From positions 1 to 64,000 of the forward strand of contig NZ_JNYV01000008.1 in assembly GCF_000717275.1 (NCBI RefSeq): a stretch of DNA of 64,000 nt, given 5' to 3'. Position numbers and translations under genes: made by a program. How positions within the stretch are numbered: position 1 is the stretch's first letter; every line of letters starts with the position of its first letter. Below the pieces are notes generated by a model. It was not told where the DNA came from, searched no databases, and was given only the letters and a program-made list of their open reading frames with translations. This document shows, one piece after another, positions 26,904 to 35,951 of this stretch. Source of the stretch: Kitasatospora arboriphila (GTDB lineage Bacteria > Actinomycetota > Actinomycetes > Mycobacteriales > Mycobacteriaceae).

Positions 26904-28076
26904 TCAGGGGAAGCTGGGAATCCCGGCGTCCAGTCCGAGGATCAGCGCGCCGGCTGCCTCGTACGTATGGGTCTGCAGCATGGCGTGCTGTGCTGGGACA
27001 AGTGCGTCCTGCACATATCTCTGCAGTGGGTGGGTCTGGTAGATCGCGCCGGTGCCCGCAAGGTCGAACGCCTGCAGCACCACAGCACGCCCGACATGCG
27101 CGGCGTGAGTTGCGCACAGCCGCAACATAGCCCGGTCCGTGTCCGAGATGGGCTCATCGGCAACAGCATTGCGCCACACCTGCTCGCTGGTTTCGTAGAA
27201 GAAGGCGCGCGCCGACCGCAACTCCGCCTCGGCCTTGGCAACTCCCGACTTGTAGGCGGGCCGATTGCCCTTCGCCTCACCGCCGGTGATGGACGACTTG
27301 GCCGCCCCCACCTCGATGACGTGATCGAGGGCTCCCCTCGCCGCGCCCAGCGCCACCACCGCAAGCACCTGTGCGGCGTAGGCCAGCGACGGATACCGGG
27401 TGAGGGGTTCGTCGACCTGCGGAGCCCCGCCCCGGACGAAGGTCATCTCGTCGGGGACGAACAGCCTCTCAGCGCGGATCGAGTGGCTTCCGGTGGCCTT
27501 CATCCCGGCCACGGACCAGTTGTCGACGATCTCCACATCGTCGGGGTGCACGAGGGCGGTCAGTGGCTTGCCTCCGGTTTCCGGCCCACCGACGAGTCCG
27601 ATGCCCAGGATGTCCGCGCCGCGGCATCCGCTGGCGAACTGCCATACGCCCGAGCAGACGAAGCCACCGTCTACCTTTTCGGCCTTCTGCATCGGGAAAA
27701 GTCCACCGGCATAGGCGACATCGGGCCCCTCGGCATAGATCTTCTCTTGGGTCTCGACGGGCAGAGCCGCAAAGTAGACCAGCGCCGAACCGAAGCTCGA
27801 GACCCATCCGGTGGCCGGATCGACAGCGGAGATGCGCTCGATCAGTCGCATGAAGTCGGCGGGCGGCACGGGCTCACCGCCGAACGCGGCCGGCGTGGAG
27901 GCCCGGTAGATCCCGGCGCGTTTGAGGAGTTCGATGTAGTCCTTCGGCACAAATCGCTGCTCGTTGAACTCGTCACGACGTGCTCGGAGCACCTCGAGTG
28001 CGTGATCGAAAGCCGCGTCTCGTGCCGGACCCGCCGGTTCCGCAGACACCTTCTGCGTCACGCTCTCGGTCGTCAT
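26904..28076 (-). CDS. iacA: acyl-CoA-dehydrogenase-fold flavin monooxygenase, IacA-like
   Basis: The 390-residue protein has the acyl-CoA dehydrogenase fold used by group D flavin monooxygenases (HpaH, HsaA). The N-terminal helical domain is about 20-125, the beta domain about 125-235 (SGVWQFASGCRGADILGIG) and the C-terminal helical bundle about 240-390. IacA starts indole-3-acetate breakdown by oxidising the indole ring with reduced flavin supplied by IacG. It heads the iacA-iacB-iacE operon, divergent from the histidine kinase, with a GTAARGAWWT site about 90 bp upstream. The complete iac gene set nearby makes this assignment much stronger than the fold alone. Confidence 0.85.
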   Translation of the reverse strand: MTTESVTQKVSAEPAGPARDAAFDHALEVLRARRDEFNEQRFVPKDYIELLKRAGIYRASTPAAFGGEPVPPADFMRLIERISAVDPATGWVSSFGSALVYFAALPVETQEKIYAEGPDVAYAGGLFPMQKAEKVDGGFVCSGVWQFASGCRGADILGIGLVGGPETGGKPLTALVHPDDVEIVDNWSVAGMKATGSHSIRAERLFVPDEMTFVRGGAPQVDEPLTRYPSLAYAAQVLAVVALGAARGALDHVIEVGAAKSSITGGEAKGNRPAYKSGVAKAEAELRSARAFFYETSEQVWRNAVADEPISDTDRAMLRLCATHAAHVGRAVVLQAFDLAGTGAIYQTHPLQRYVQDALVPAQHAMLQTHTYEAAGALILGLDAGIPSFP

Positions 28077-28231
28077 CGCTGTCTCCCATTCGTTCGAAAT
28101 CGCTCTGCCGCAAACGCTATGGACGCGGCCGATTCCGCGGTATCGGGACTTCCCGCGTGGCGACTAAGCAATTCCTTACTTGCACCCCGGCCCCGGGCAC
28201 CCGATGCTGAAGGCCTGCAAAGGAGGCGGAT
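28077..28231. promoter_or_regulatory. iacA/kinase divergent promoter with candidate regulator site
   Basis: CTAAGCAATTCCTTACTTG at 28164-28182 contains the inverted repeat TAAG..AATT..CTTA. Its complement begins GTAAGGAATTG, matching the GTAARGAWWT core. It lies 88-106 bp from the iacA start and 50-68 bp from the kinase start. Upstream sequence also has CCGCGGTATCGGG, with no clear -10 assigned. Confidence 0.55.
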
Positions 28232-29758
28232 GTGCCCGAATTGACGGCAAGCGACTACGAGCGCCTGGTCAGGTCATTGCGGTACTGCGTCCTCGTACAC
28301 GACGCGGTGACGAAAGACATCCTGTGGGCCAACCCGGCGGCCGCCGAACTCCTCGAGTTCAGTGTGGAAGAACTGCGTCCCCTCAAGGCACCGGACATGA
28401 GTGCCCGCGAACGCCGGTACCGGCGGTCGGTCGGCCGCCAATGGCTGCAGGACGCCGCGGACAACGGTGTGGCGGTCACCGAATGGGCGTACCGGGCCAA
28501 GAGCGGCCGGGTCATCCTCACCGAGGCGATCGCCATTCGCGTCGAGCTGTCCGCACGCCCGGTGGTGATGGTCCAGTTCCGCGACATCGAGCACGAAGCG
28601 CTGATGCGTAGCAACCTGGTGCGCACCGAGGCCGACCTCACCAGAACCGAGGCACGTCTGGCGGCCTTTCTGCGGAGCATGAGCGAAGGCATTCTGGTCC
28701 TCGACGACGACGGCCTGATCACGTACGCCAGTGAGGCAGCGGGCGCGTTGCTCGACTCGTCGGTCGACGACCTGGTCGGCGCACAGTTCATCGACTTCTG
28801 CCGTCCGGGAGAATCCAGACGCAGCGTGCAGGCCGCGCTGGGGCGCACAGCGCGCCACGGTGAGCCGGAGAGCATCCGCTATGAGCTGGCTCTGCCGAGT
28901 GGACGTGTGCGATGGCATTCGGGTAGTTGTCAGCACATCGAGATCGAGAACGACCTCAGCGGTTCTCTGCTGCTGTGTCATGACGTGACCGAGCACGTCC
29001 TCACCGAGCAAGCGCATCGCCGTGACGCCCAGTACCTCAATCATCTGGCCCGGTACAACGCGATGGGCGACATGGCCATGGCCATCGCTCATGAGCTCGC
29101 CCAGCCGCTCGCTGCCGCCACCAATTACCTGGCGGGTACACAGAGCCGCCTCGGCGACAGCCAGTCGGGGCAGGAAGACATCCACCGCGGCCTCGAACAT
29201 GCACGCAGACAACTCGATCGGGCCAACAACATCGTGCGGAGCCTGCGCGAGTACGTCACCACTCTCGAGGAGTCACAGCAGCACACAGACCTCAACGACA
29301 TCGTCGCCGAGTGTGCCTATTTCATCGACCTACGCGCCCGGGAGCGGGGGGTCATCGTGCAGTACGCACCTGCCGAAGACCCGGTCGAAGTGGTGTGCGA
29401 GCGGGTGTTGACCGGGCAGGTGGTGCTCAACCTGTGTTTCAACGCCATCGAGGAGATGGCGGAGTGGCCGGCGGAGCAACGAATGGTGTCGGTGGCGGTG
29501 CGGCGGGAGCGAGACTTCGGCGTTTTCACCGTCACCGATCAAGGAAAAGGCTTGTCACACATGCCTTCCGGCCGCATTTTCGACGGCGCGTTCACCGACA
29601 AGTCGACCGGCCACGGCATCGGGCTGGCCCTGAGCCACCGGATCATCACCCGCCAGGGTGGAACCCTGTCGGCGCGCGAGAACTTCCCTCGCGGCGCCGT
29701 GTTCGAGTTCCATCTCCCCCTCGGCGGTGATCCGGATCCGACTGGTCAGAACGCATAG
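28232..29758 (+). CDS. soluble PAS-PAS histidine kinase of the iac locus
   Basis: The 508-residue protein starts at GTG with a perfect AGGAGG upstream. It has two PAS domains (about 10-125 and 142-258), a HisKA dimerisation domain with His287 in AIAHELAQPLAAA, and a HATPase domain (about 385-500; NLCFNAIEEM N-box, DQGKG, TGHGIGLAL). There is no membrane segment or signal peptide, so it should sense a cytoplasmic ligand, perhaps indole-3-acetate or a product. FixL and StyS/TodS kinases have a comparable layout. It is divergent from iacA and its partner is very likely the regulator at 24979-25629. The 3' end overlaps the convergent radical-SAM gene by 13 bp. Confidence 0.87.
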   Translation: MPELTASDYERLVRSLRYCVLVHDAVTKDILWANPAAAELLEFSVEELRPLKAPDMSARERRYRRSVGRQWLQDAADNGVAVTEWAYRAKSGRVILTEAIAIRVELSARPVVMVQFRDIEHEALMRSNLVRTEADLTRTEARLAAFLRSMSEGILVLDDDGLITYASEAAGALLDSSVDDLVGAQFIDFCRPGESRRSVQAALGRTARHGEPESIRYELALPSGRVRWHSGSCQHIEIENDLSGSLLLCHDVTEHVLTEQAHRRDAQYLNHLARYNAMGDMAMAIAHELAQPLAAATNYLAGTQSRLGDSQSGQEDIHRGLEHARRQLDRANNIVRSLREYVTTLEESQQHTDLNDIVAECAYFIDLRARERGVIVQYAPAEDPVEVVCERVLTGQVVLNLCFNAIEEMAEWPAEQRMVSVAVRRERDFGVFTVTDQGKGLSHMPSGRIFDGAFTDKSTGHGIGLALSHRIITRQGGTLSARENFPRGAVFEFHLPLGGDPDPTGQNA

Positions 29759-30840
29759 CGGATAGTCAGCCACGGAGCGTGCGTCGCGATCAGCTCGACC
29801 ATCGTGTGCACGGCGTCGGCCTTGACGGTGTTGCGATACCGCACGTTGATACCGCCGGACTGCGACCGCTTGGTCTGCTGGATGCCCGGAGTCCACAACA
29901 CCTCTTCGGCCTTGGGGTGCCAGCCGAGGTTCACCTCGTGCAGGTCGCGGTTGTGGGTGAGCGTGATGATCTCGACTGCCGCCTGCTGTTTGAAACGTTC
30001 GTCCGTCGCATCGCCCAGACGGCGGAGCAGCTCTGTCCAGCGCTCCCGCCATCCGGCCGAGAGGACGACCGGTGAGAAGTTCAGGTGCACCTCGTACCCG
30101 GCGTCGACGAAGTCGTTCAACACCGCGAGGCGGTCCTCGATGGTCGACGTACGGATGTCCAGCAACCTCGAGTCCACCTCCGGCATCAGCGAGAACCGGA
30201 TGCGGGTGCCCCGCCGCGGGTCGAGGTCGAGCAGGTCCCGGTTCACGTACTTGGTGGCAAAGCTGGCCTTGGCGCCGGACTGTCTGGCGAAGAACGCGAT
30301 GAGGTCGGCGACGTTGTCGCTGATGGTCGCATCCACGCTGCAGTCGCTGTTCTCGCCGATGTCGTAGACCCAATCGGCCGGATCGCACTGGTTGGGCGCG
30401 GGCTTGGGGCCCTGCCGCCGGATGTGCCTGCCGAGGTAGCCGATGATTGCGTCGATGTTGGTGAACACGGTGACCGGGTTGGCGTAACCCTTGCGGCGCG
30501 GTACGTAGCAGTAGGCGCAGGCCATGGCGCACCCGTTGGCCGTGGACGGCGCGATCCAGTCAGCCGACCTTCCGTTGGGTCGCGCCGTCAGCGACTTCTT
30601 CACACCGAGGACAAGATCTTCGGTCTTGACCCTCACCCACCGGTCGACGTTGCCCTCGTTGCCGTGCAACGACGGGATCTGCCAGTGCGACTCGACGTCG
30701 ATGATCTCGGCGTCGGGGAATCGCGCGAGCACCTGCTGGCCGCGCAGATCGGCTTGAGCCTCCGGCTCGGCCCAGATCCGGCGCACCTGCAGCAACGGCG
30801 AACGGGGGCGCGCAGACGACGAAGAGGTCACGGCAGACAT
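29746..30840 (-). CDS. spore photoproduct lyase family radical-SAM protein
   Basis: The 364-residue protein has the radical-SAM cluster CxxxCxxC as Cys104, Cys108 and Cys111 in NGCAMACAYCY. It also has the later FATKYV segment typical of SplB homologues. A cysteine at about 166 (ENSDCSVD) aligns in context with the H-donor Cys141 of Bacillus SPL. SPL reverses the UV-induced 5-thyminyl-5,6-dihydrothymine lesion in spore DNA, yet mycolic actinomycetes do not form endospores. Homologues in this group are annotated 'SPL family' without proven substrate. It is convergent with the iac kinase and not part of that operon. Confidence 0.85.
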   Translation of the reverse strand: MSAVTSSSSARPRSPLLQVRRIWAEPEAQADLRGQQVLARFPDAEIIDVESHWQIPSLHGNEGNVDRWVRVKTEDLVLGVKKSLTARPNGRSADWIAPSTANGCAMACAYCYVPRRKGYANPVTVFTNIDAIIGYLGRHIRRQGPKPAPNQCDPADWVYDIGENSDCSVDATISDNVADLIAFFARQSGAKASFATKYVNRDLLDLDPRRGTRIRFSLMPEVDSRLLDIRTSTIEDRLAVLNDFVDAGYEVHLNFSPVVLSAGWRERWTELLRRLGDATDERFKQQAAVEIITLTHNRDLHEVNLGWHPKAEEVLWTPGIQQTKRSQSGGINVRYRNTVKADAVHTMVELIATHAPWLTIRYAF

Positions 30841-30897
30841 CTATCACGGGCCTCTGACAACCGGCCGCCGGACAACAGACCCGCAAGCCGGCCACGG

Positions 30898-31467
30898 TCA
30901 CTCGCCCAGGCCGTCGCCCCAATCCATGTCCCCGGAGACGGCCGCCATGGTGCTCTGACCGTCGAGCGCCTCGCGGATGATGTCGGCATGGCCGCAGTGA
31001 TGCGCGGTCTCACGCAGCAGATGCAGCGCCATCTTGCGGACCGACCACCACTCCCGCTCGGGCTGCCAGGGTGCGGTCGGCTGGGGGATCAGGTCGTCGA
31101 GACTCTTCACCTCCGCGATCACGCGGTCGTAGTCTGCGGCGGCCCGGTCGTACTCGTCCAGCCAATCCGAGAGGGTCTCGCCCTCATTGAGGGCGTACGC
31201 GTCCACAGCCGCGTCCATGTCGAACTCGGCGTTCTCGTCGCGCTCGCGGATGGTCGCGGCATGTTCGCGTTCGCCGCGGGCGAGATGCTTGATCAAGCCG
31301 CCGATGGTGAGCCCACTGACCGTTGACCGCGTGCGGGACTGATCGTCGGTGAGGCCGCGTGCGGTGACCTTCAGCAGTGCTCGCTGATCGGCGAGCAGCG
31401 TCAGGATGTCGGCTTTCTCGCCGGTGACGGGGACGCTGAGGGTGACGGAGGTGTACGTGCCGGCCAT
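30898..31467 (-). CDS. DinB/DUF664 family protein
   Basis: The 189-residue protein is a four-helix DinB-fold protein. The metal-binding histidines are visible in GGLIKHLARGEREHA and HLLRETAHHCGHADIIREALDGQ. Actinobacterial DinB/DUF664 proteins include mycothiol-dependent enzymes and S-transferases of unknown substrate, so a thiol-transfer or detoxification role is possible. It stands alone on the minus strand, divergent from icd with 214 bp between, and no partner is visible. Confidence 0.82.
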   Translation of the reverse strand: MAGTYTSVTLSVPVTGEKADILTLLADQRALLKVTARGLTDDQSRTRSTVSGLTIGGLIKHLARGEREHAATIRERDENAEFDMDAAVDAYALNEGETLSDWLDEYDRAAADYDRVIAEVKSLDDLIPQPTAPWQPEREWWSVRKMALHLLRETAHHCGHADIIREALDGQSTMAAVSGDMDWGDGLGE

Positions 31468-31681
31468 GGTGTGGTCCTTTCGAGGAGGAACTGAACACCC
31501 ATGACGCTAGGACCGATTGCGGCCAGAAACGGTCCGCGATTGTCCGCCGCTCACACACCGGTTTGTGGGCGGTCAGCACCCACCCACCCCTTTGCTCGCA
31601 CGATGTCCCATTCGCCGTGATACTGGTAACTAGGGGCAAAACCCCTCTGAAAACGCTACGGAAACCGGAGACGAAGCAAAT

Positions 31682-33919
31682 ATGAACGCGAAGCAGCCCA
31701 CCATCATCTACACACTGACGGACGAGGCGCCGATGCTTGCGACCCACGCCTTCCTGCCTGTGGTCCGTGCTTTCGCCGGTGCGGCTGACATCAACGTCGA
31801 ATCAACCGACATCTCCGTGGCGAGCCGCATCCTCGCCGAGTTCCCCGATTACCTGCCCGAAGATCAGCGCGTTCCGGACAACCTGGGCGAGCTGGGCCGG
31901 CTCACCCAACTGCCCGACACCAACATCATCAAGTTGCCGAACATCAGCGCCTCGGTGCCGCAGTTGCTCGCCGCGATCAAGGAGCTCAAGTCCAAGGGGT
32001 ACAAACTCCCCGACTACCCGGGTAACCCGAAGACGGACGAAGAAAAAGAAATCCACGATCGCTACGTCAAGTGCCTCGGTAGTGCGGTCAATCCCGTCTT
32101 GCGCGAAGGCAATTCGGACCGGCGCGCACCCAAGGCAGTGAAAGAGTACGCGCGCAAGCACCCCCACAGCATGGGCGAGTGGTCGATGGCGTCACGCACC
32201 CACGTGGCACACATGCGCGAGGGCGATTTCTACCACGGCGAGAAGTCGATGACCGTCGACAGTGACCGCGAGGTCAAGATGGAACTGCTGACCGAGAGCG
32301 GCCAGACGCTGGTTCTCAAGCCCAAGGTGACGCTCAATGCCGGCGACGTGATCGACAGCATGTTCATGAGCAAGAAGGCCCTGATCCAGTTCTACGAAGA
32401 ACAGATGGAAGACGCCTACAAGACGGGCGTCATGTTCTCCCTCCACGTCAAGGCCACCATGATGCGGGTGTCGCACCCCATCGTCTTCGGGCACGCAGTG
32501 CGGGTGTTCTACAAGGACGCGTTCGCCAAGCACGGCGAACTGTTCGATGAGCTCGGTGTGAACGTCAACAACGGCCTGTCCGATCTGTACGACAAGATCG
32601 AGTCACTTCCGGCGTCGAAAAAAGAAGAGATCATCGACGACCTGCACAAGTGCCACGAGCACCGTCCCGAGTTGGCCATGGTGGATTCCGCCCGCGGCAT
32701 CTCGAACTTCCACTCGCCTAGCGATGTGATCGTCGATGCCTCCATGCCGGCGATGATCCGGGCCGGCGGCAAGATGTACGGCGCCGATGGCCGCCCCAAG
32801 GACACCAAGGCCGTAAACCCTGAATCCACCTTCTCGCGCATCTACCAGGAGATGGTGAACTTCTGTAAGACCAACGGCGCCTTCGACCCGGCGACGATGG
32901 GCACCGTCCCCAATGTCGGCCTGATGGCCCAGAAGGCCGAGGAATACGGCTCACACGACAAGACCTTCGAGGTTCCCGAAGGCGGAGTCGCCAACATCAC
33001 CGACCTCGCCACGGGTGAGGTCCTCTTGACCCAGAACGTGGAAGAAGGCGACATCTGGCGCCTCTGCATCGTCAAGGACGCTCCGATCCGCGACTGGGTG
33101 GCGCTGGCCGTGCGGCGTTCACGCGAGTCGGGGATGCCCGTGGTGTTCTGGCTCGATCCGTACCGTCCGCACGAGAACGAACTGATCACGAAGGTGAAGA
33201 CGTACCTCGCCGACCACGACACCGAGGGACTCGACATCCAGATCATGTCGCAGGTGCGGGCCATCCGGTACACGATGGAACGACTCGTGCGCGGTCTCGA
33301 CACCATCTCCGCGACCGGCAACATCCTGCGTGACTACCTCACCGATCTGTTCCCGATCCTCGAGCTGGGTACAAGCGCCAAGATGCTCTCGATCGTGCCG
33401 CTGATGGCCGGAGGCGGACTGTACGAAACGGGCGCAGGCGGTTCGGCGCCCAAGCACGTCAAGCAGCTGCTCGAGGAAAACCACCTGCGGTGGGATTCGC
33501 TCGGTGAGTACCTGGCGCTCGCCGTCAGCCTGGAGGACCTCGGCACCAAGACCGGCGACAAGCGGGCGACCATCCTGGCGAAAACACTCGATGCCGCAAC
33601 CGGCAAGCTGCTGGAGAACAGCAAAGGGCCCTCGCGCAACACCGGTGAACTCGACAACCGGGGCAGCCAGTTCTATCTCGCCATGTACTGGGCTCAGGAG
33701 CTGGCCGACCAGACCGAGGACGAGGAACTGCGCAAGCACTTCGAACCACTGGCCAAGACGCTGGCCGAGAACGAAGACACCATCGTCAAGGAGTTCAACG
33801 AGGCCCAGGGACAACCCGCAGACATCGGTGGGTACTACGCGCCCGACCCCGAGCTCGCGACCGCCGTCATGCGGCCGAGCAAGACCTTCAACGAGGCCCT
33901 GGAGTCTGCCCAGAAGTGA
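31682..33919 (+). CDS. icd: NADP-dependent isocitrate dehydrogenase, monomeric type
   Basis: The 745-residue protein is the monomeric (IDH-II) isocitrate dehydrogenase, whose usual length is 735-745. It begins [27 protein letters not shown] and keeps the long central and C-terminal regions (HANDLING of isocitrate near [21 protein letters not shown], and AMYW-type end region [13 protein letters not shown]). It decarboxylates isocitrate to 2-oxoglutarate with NADP in the TCA cycle. This type is the normal one in Corynebacteriales. GGAGACGAAG precedes the ATG. A strong terminator follows. Confidence 0.95.
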   Translation: MNAKQPTIIYTLTDEAPMLATHAFLPVVRAFAGAADINVESTDISVASRILAEFPDYLPEDQRVPDNLGELGRLTQLPDTNIIKLPNISASVPQLLAAIKELKSKGYKLPDYPGNPKTDEEKEIHDRYVKCLGSAVNPVLREGNSDRRAPKAVKEYARKHPHSMGEWSMASRTHVAHMREGDFYHGEKSMTVDSDREVKMELLTESGQTLVLKPKVTLNAGDVIDSMFMSKKALIQFYEEQMEDAYKTGVMFSLHVKATMMRVSHPIVFGHAVRVFYKDAFAKHGELFDELGVNVNNGLSDLYDKIESLPASKKEEIIDDLHKCHEHRPELAMVDSARGISNFHSPSDVIVDASMPAMIRAGGKMYGADGRPKDTKAVNPESTFSRIYQEMVNFCKTNGAFDPATMGTVPNVGLMAQKAEEYGSHDKTFEVPEGGVANITDLATGEVLLTQNVEEGDIWRLCIVKDAPIRDWVALAVRRSRESGMPVVFWLDPYRPHENELITKVKTYLADHDTEGLDIQIMSQVRAIRYTMERLVRGLDTISATGNILRDYLTDLFPILELGTSAKMLSIVPLMAGGGLYETGAGGSAPKHVKQLLEENHLRWDSLGEYLALAVSLEDLGTKTGDKRATILAKTLDAATGKLLENSKGPSRNTGELDNRGSQFYLAMYWAQELADQTEDEELRKHFEPLAKTLAENEDTIVKEFNEAQGQPADIGGYYAPDPELATAVMRPSKTFNEALESAQK

Positions 33920-33968
33920 CGTGCCCATAGCGCTGACGGACAAAGTCGTCTGAACAGCAACCTTTTTG

Positions 33969-34015
33969 AAGGGACGGATCGTGGGAGACCTGAGGTCTCC
34001 CACGATCCGTCCTTT
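33969..34015 (+). terminator. strong hairpin terminator after icd
   Basis: A 22-bp stem, starting AAGGGACGGATCGTGGGAGA and closing with a three-base TGA loop, is followed by CCTTTGCTCTTTCC. It sits 50 bp after the icd stop. Only one position in the stem is not a Watson-Crick pair. The sequence upstream also has a T-run (CCTTTTTG). Confidence 0.9.
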
Positions 34016-34045
34016 GCTCTTTCCCGGTGGTATCGGACGCGCGCA

Positions 34046-34059
34046 TTCCATGAATGGAA
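34046..34059. promoter_or_regulatory. 14-bp palindrome upstream of the methyltransferase gene
   Basis: TTCCATGAATGGAA has perfect six-base arms around a GA centre. It lies about 170 bp before the methyltransferase start, flanked by GCGCGC/GGCGCG. It could be an operator, but nothing else supports this. Confidence 0.3.
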
Positions 34060-34231
34060 AATCGGCGCGTTCTATGGCAAAGTGACTGCCGTCACACCGG
34101 CTCCAAGAACGCGGGTCGCCGCCAGACACCGGAATCTGTCTGCGCCGATGTTCGTGCCCCGCGCTGGTGAATCGAGACCAAACCAAACCCGTGTGGGTGG
34201 CATCCGCCGCAGGCACGGAAGGAATGCCTCG

Positions 34232-35134
34232 ATGACCGAATTGACGCCGTTCTACGATGACGTGCAGTCCCACTACGACTTGTCCGACGAGTTCTTCGCG
34301 TTGTTCCTCGACCCCACCCGCACATACAGCTGTGCGTATTTCGAGCGCGACGACATGACACTCGAGGAAGCAGAGATCGCCAAAATCGATCTGGCACTGG
34401 GCAAATGCGACCTGGAGCCGGGTATGACACTGCTCGACGTCGGCTGCGGGTGGGGATCGACCCTGCTCCACGCAGTAGAGAAGTACGACGTGAACGTCAT
34501 CGGACTCACCCTCAGCCGCAATCAGCACCGTTATGCCAGCGAATTGCTGGAGAACCGGTCTGCCACCCATCGCAGTGCAGAGGTGCGATTGCAGGGCTGG
34601 GAGGATTTTGACCAGCCGGTCGACCGGATCGTGTCGATCGGCGCATTCGAGCACTTCCGGCGCGAACGTTATGACGCATTCTTCAACCGCTGCACCACGC
34701 TTCTGCCCGACGACGGCAGGATGCTGTTGCACACCATCGTCGGCTTCAACCGTCACCAGATCCGGGACAAGGGCCTGCCGATCAACCGGGAGATCATGGA
34801 GTTCGGGAAGTTCATCCAGTTCGAGATCTTCCCGGGTGGCCAACTGCCCGAACCACAATGGGTGGTGGACGGCGCGCACGGAGCCGGCTTCACCGTCGAG
34901 CGCATTCATCCGCTGCAGTTCCACTACGCCCGCACGCTCGACTGCTGGTCGGACGCCTTGCAGAAGCGGCGCGACGAGGCGATCGAGATCGCCTCGGAGG
35001 ACACCTACAACACCTACGTGAAGTACTTGACCGGTTGTGCCGATTACTTCCGCAAGGGATACATCGACATCATGCAGTTCAGTCTCGCCAAGCCGACCGC
35101 CCGTCCACTTCCGGCGAAGTTCTCACAGGGCTGA
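34232..35134 (+). CDS. cyclopropane/mycolic acid synthase-type methyltransferase
   Basis: The 300-residue protein starts at MTELTPFYDDVQSHYDLSDEFF, after GGAAGGA. It shares the CmaA/MmaA/PcaA layout: HYDLSDEFFALFLDPTRTYSCAYF, the SAM-binding LLDVGCGWGST and the substrate-side FEHFRRERYDAFF. Members cyclopropanate or methylate mycolic or unsaturated fatty acyl chains with SAM. The exact modification cannot be read from sequence. The stop is six bases before the following enoyl-CoA hydratase-type gene, so the two are probably one operon. The open frame upstream has no good start. Confidence 0.88.
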   Translation: MTELTPFYDDVQSHYDLSDEFFALFLDPTRTYSCAYFERDDMTLEEAEIAKIDLALGKCDLEPGMTLLDVGCGWGSTLLHAVEKYDVNVIGLTLSRNQHRYASELLENRSATHRSAEVRLQGWEDFDQPVDRIVSIGAFEHFRRERYDAFFNRCTTLLPDDGRMLLHTIVGFNRHQIRDKGLPINREIMEFGKFIQFEIFPGGQLPEPQWVVDGAHGAGFTVERIHPLQFHYARTLDCWSDALQKRRDEAIEIASEDTYNTYVKYLTGCADYFRKGYIDIMQFSLAKPTARPLPAKFSQG

Positions 35135-35140
35135 GGAACT

Positions 35141-35830
35141 GTGCCCTACTTGGACAAAGACGGCGAGGTGTCGGTTCTGCATTTCGGCGGGCACGACTCC
35201 CCCGATCCTCAGAACCGTTTCAATCCGGACTGGCTCGGGACCGTTCATGCTCTGCTCGACGAGGTGGAAGCCGAGGCCGGGCCGCGCGCCTTGGTCACAA
35301 CAGGCCACGGCAAGTACTACTCCACCGGAGCAGATCTGAGCTGGGGCGCGCAGAATCCGGACCAGATCGACTGGTGCCTGAGTGAGATCCAGGCTCTGCT
35401 CGCGCGTCTCCTGGCGTTTCCGATGCCGACGGTGGCGGCGATGCAAGGTCACGCTTTCGGCGCAGGTGCATTCCTCGCCATCGCCCACGACCACTCGGTG
35501 ATGCGGGCCGACCGCGGTTATCTCTGCTTCCCCGGCATCACCCTGGGTGCAGCCTACGCACCCGGGGTGCTGGCGCTGACCGCTGCGCGTCTGCCTGCAC
35601 GTGCCGGACATGAAGCACTGATGACAGGCCGGCGATACGGCGGAGAAGAGGCACTTCGGTTGGGGTTGGTCGACGAGGTCGCGGAAGAGGCCGACGTGCT
35701 GACCGCCGCCGTCGCGTGGGCTCGCTCCAACGCAAACACCCGGTCAGCGGTACTCGGTGACATCAAACTTGGCCTGCATCCAGAGGTGTTCGAAGCACTG
35801 AAACAGCCGGTCAGCGGATACAACCAGTAG
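35141..35830 (+). CDS. enoyl-CoA hydratase/isomerase family protein
   Basis: The 229-residue protein begins at GTG with GAGGAACT upstream. It has the crotonase-fold oxyanion loops YYSTGADL and GHAFGAGAFLAIAHDH. The segment MRADRGYLCFPGITLG resembles plant/peroxisomal delta3-delta2-enoyl-CoA isomerases more than hydratases, and the two catalytic glutamates of hydratases are not seen. An isomerase acting on unsaturated acyl-CoA is therefore the better guess. It is coupled to the upstream lipid methyltransferase by six bases, which suggests a shared role in unsaturated fatty-acyl metabolism. Confidence 0.78.
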   Translation: MPYLDKDGEVSVLHFGGHDSPDPQNRFNPDWLGTVHALLDEVEAEAGPRALVTTGHGKYYSTGADLSWGAQNPDQIDWCLSEIQALLARLLAFPMPTVAAMQGHAFGAGAFLAIAHDHSVMRADRGYLCFPGITLGAAYAPGVLALTAARLPARAGHEALMTGRRYGGEEALRLGLVDEVAEEADVLTAAVAWARSNANTRSAVLGDIKLGLHPEVFEALKQPVSGYNQ

Positions 35831-35951
35831 GGCGACAGGTGGCGGTCGCTGCCGATTACGTTCTTGTGCAGGACAACCCGGGTTCACCAGAAGGTTGTAG
35901 GGTGCCTCCGTCTGGGTAGCCGAGTACAGGGGCGGGCGGTGGCGAGAGCCG

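Noticed and set aside
33119..34924. 601-codon minus-strand open frame over the end of icd and the methyltransferase gene
   Set aside because: It is antisense to two clear genes. The open frame follows from GC-rich codon use, and the product resembles no family.
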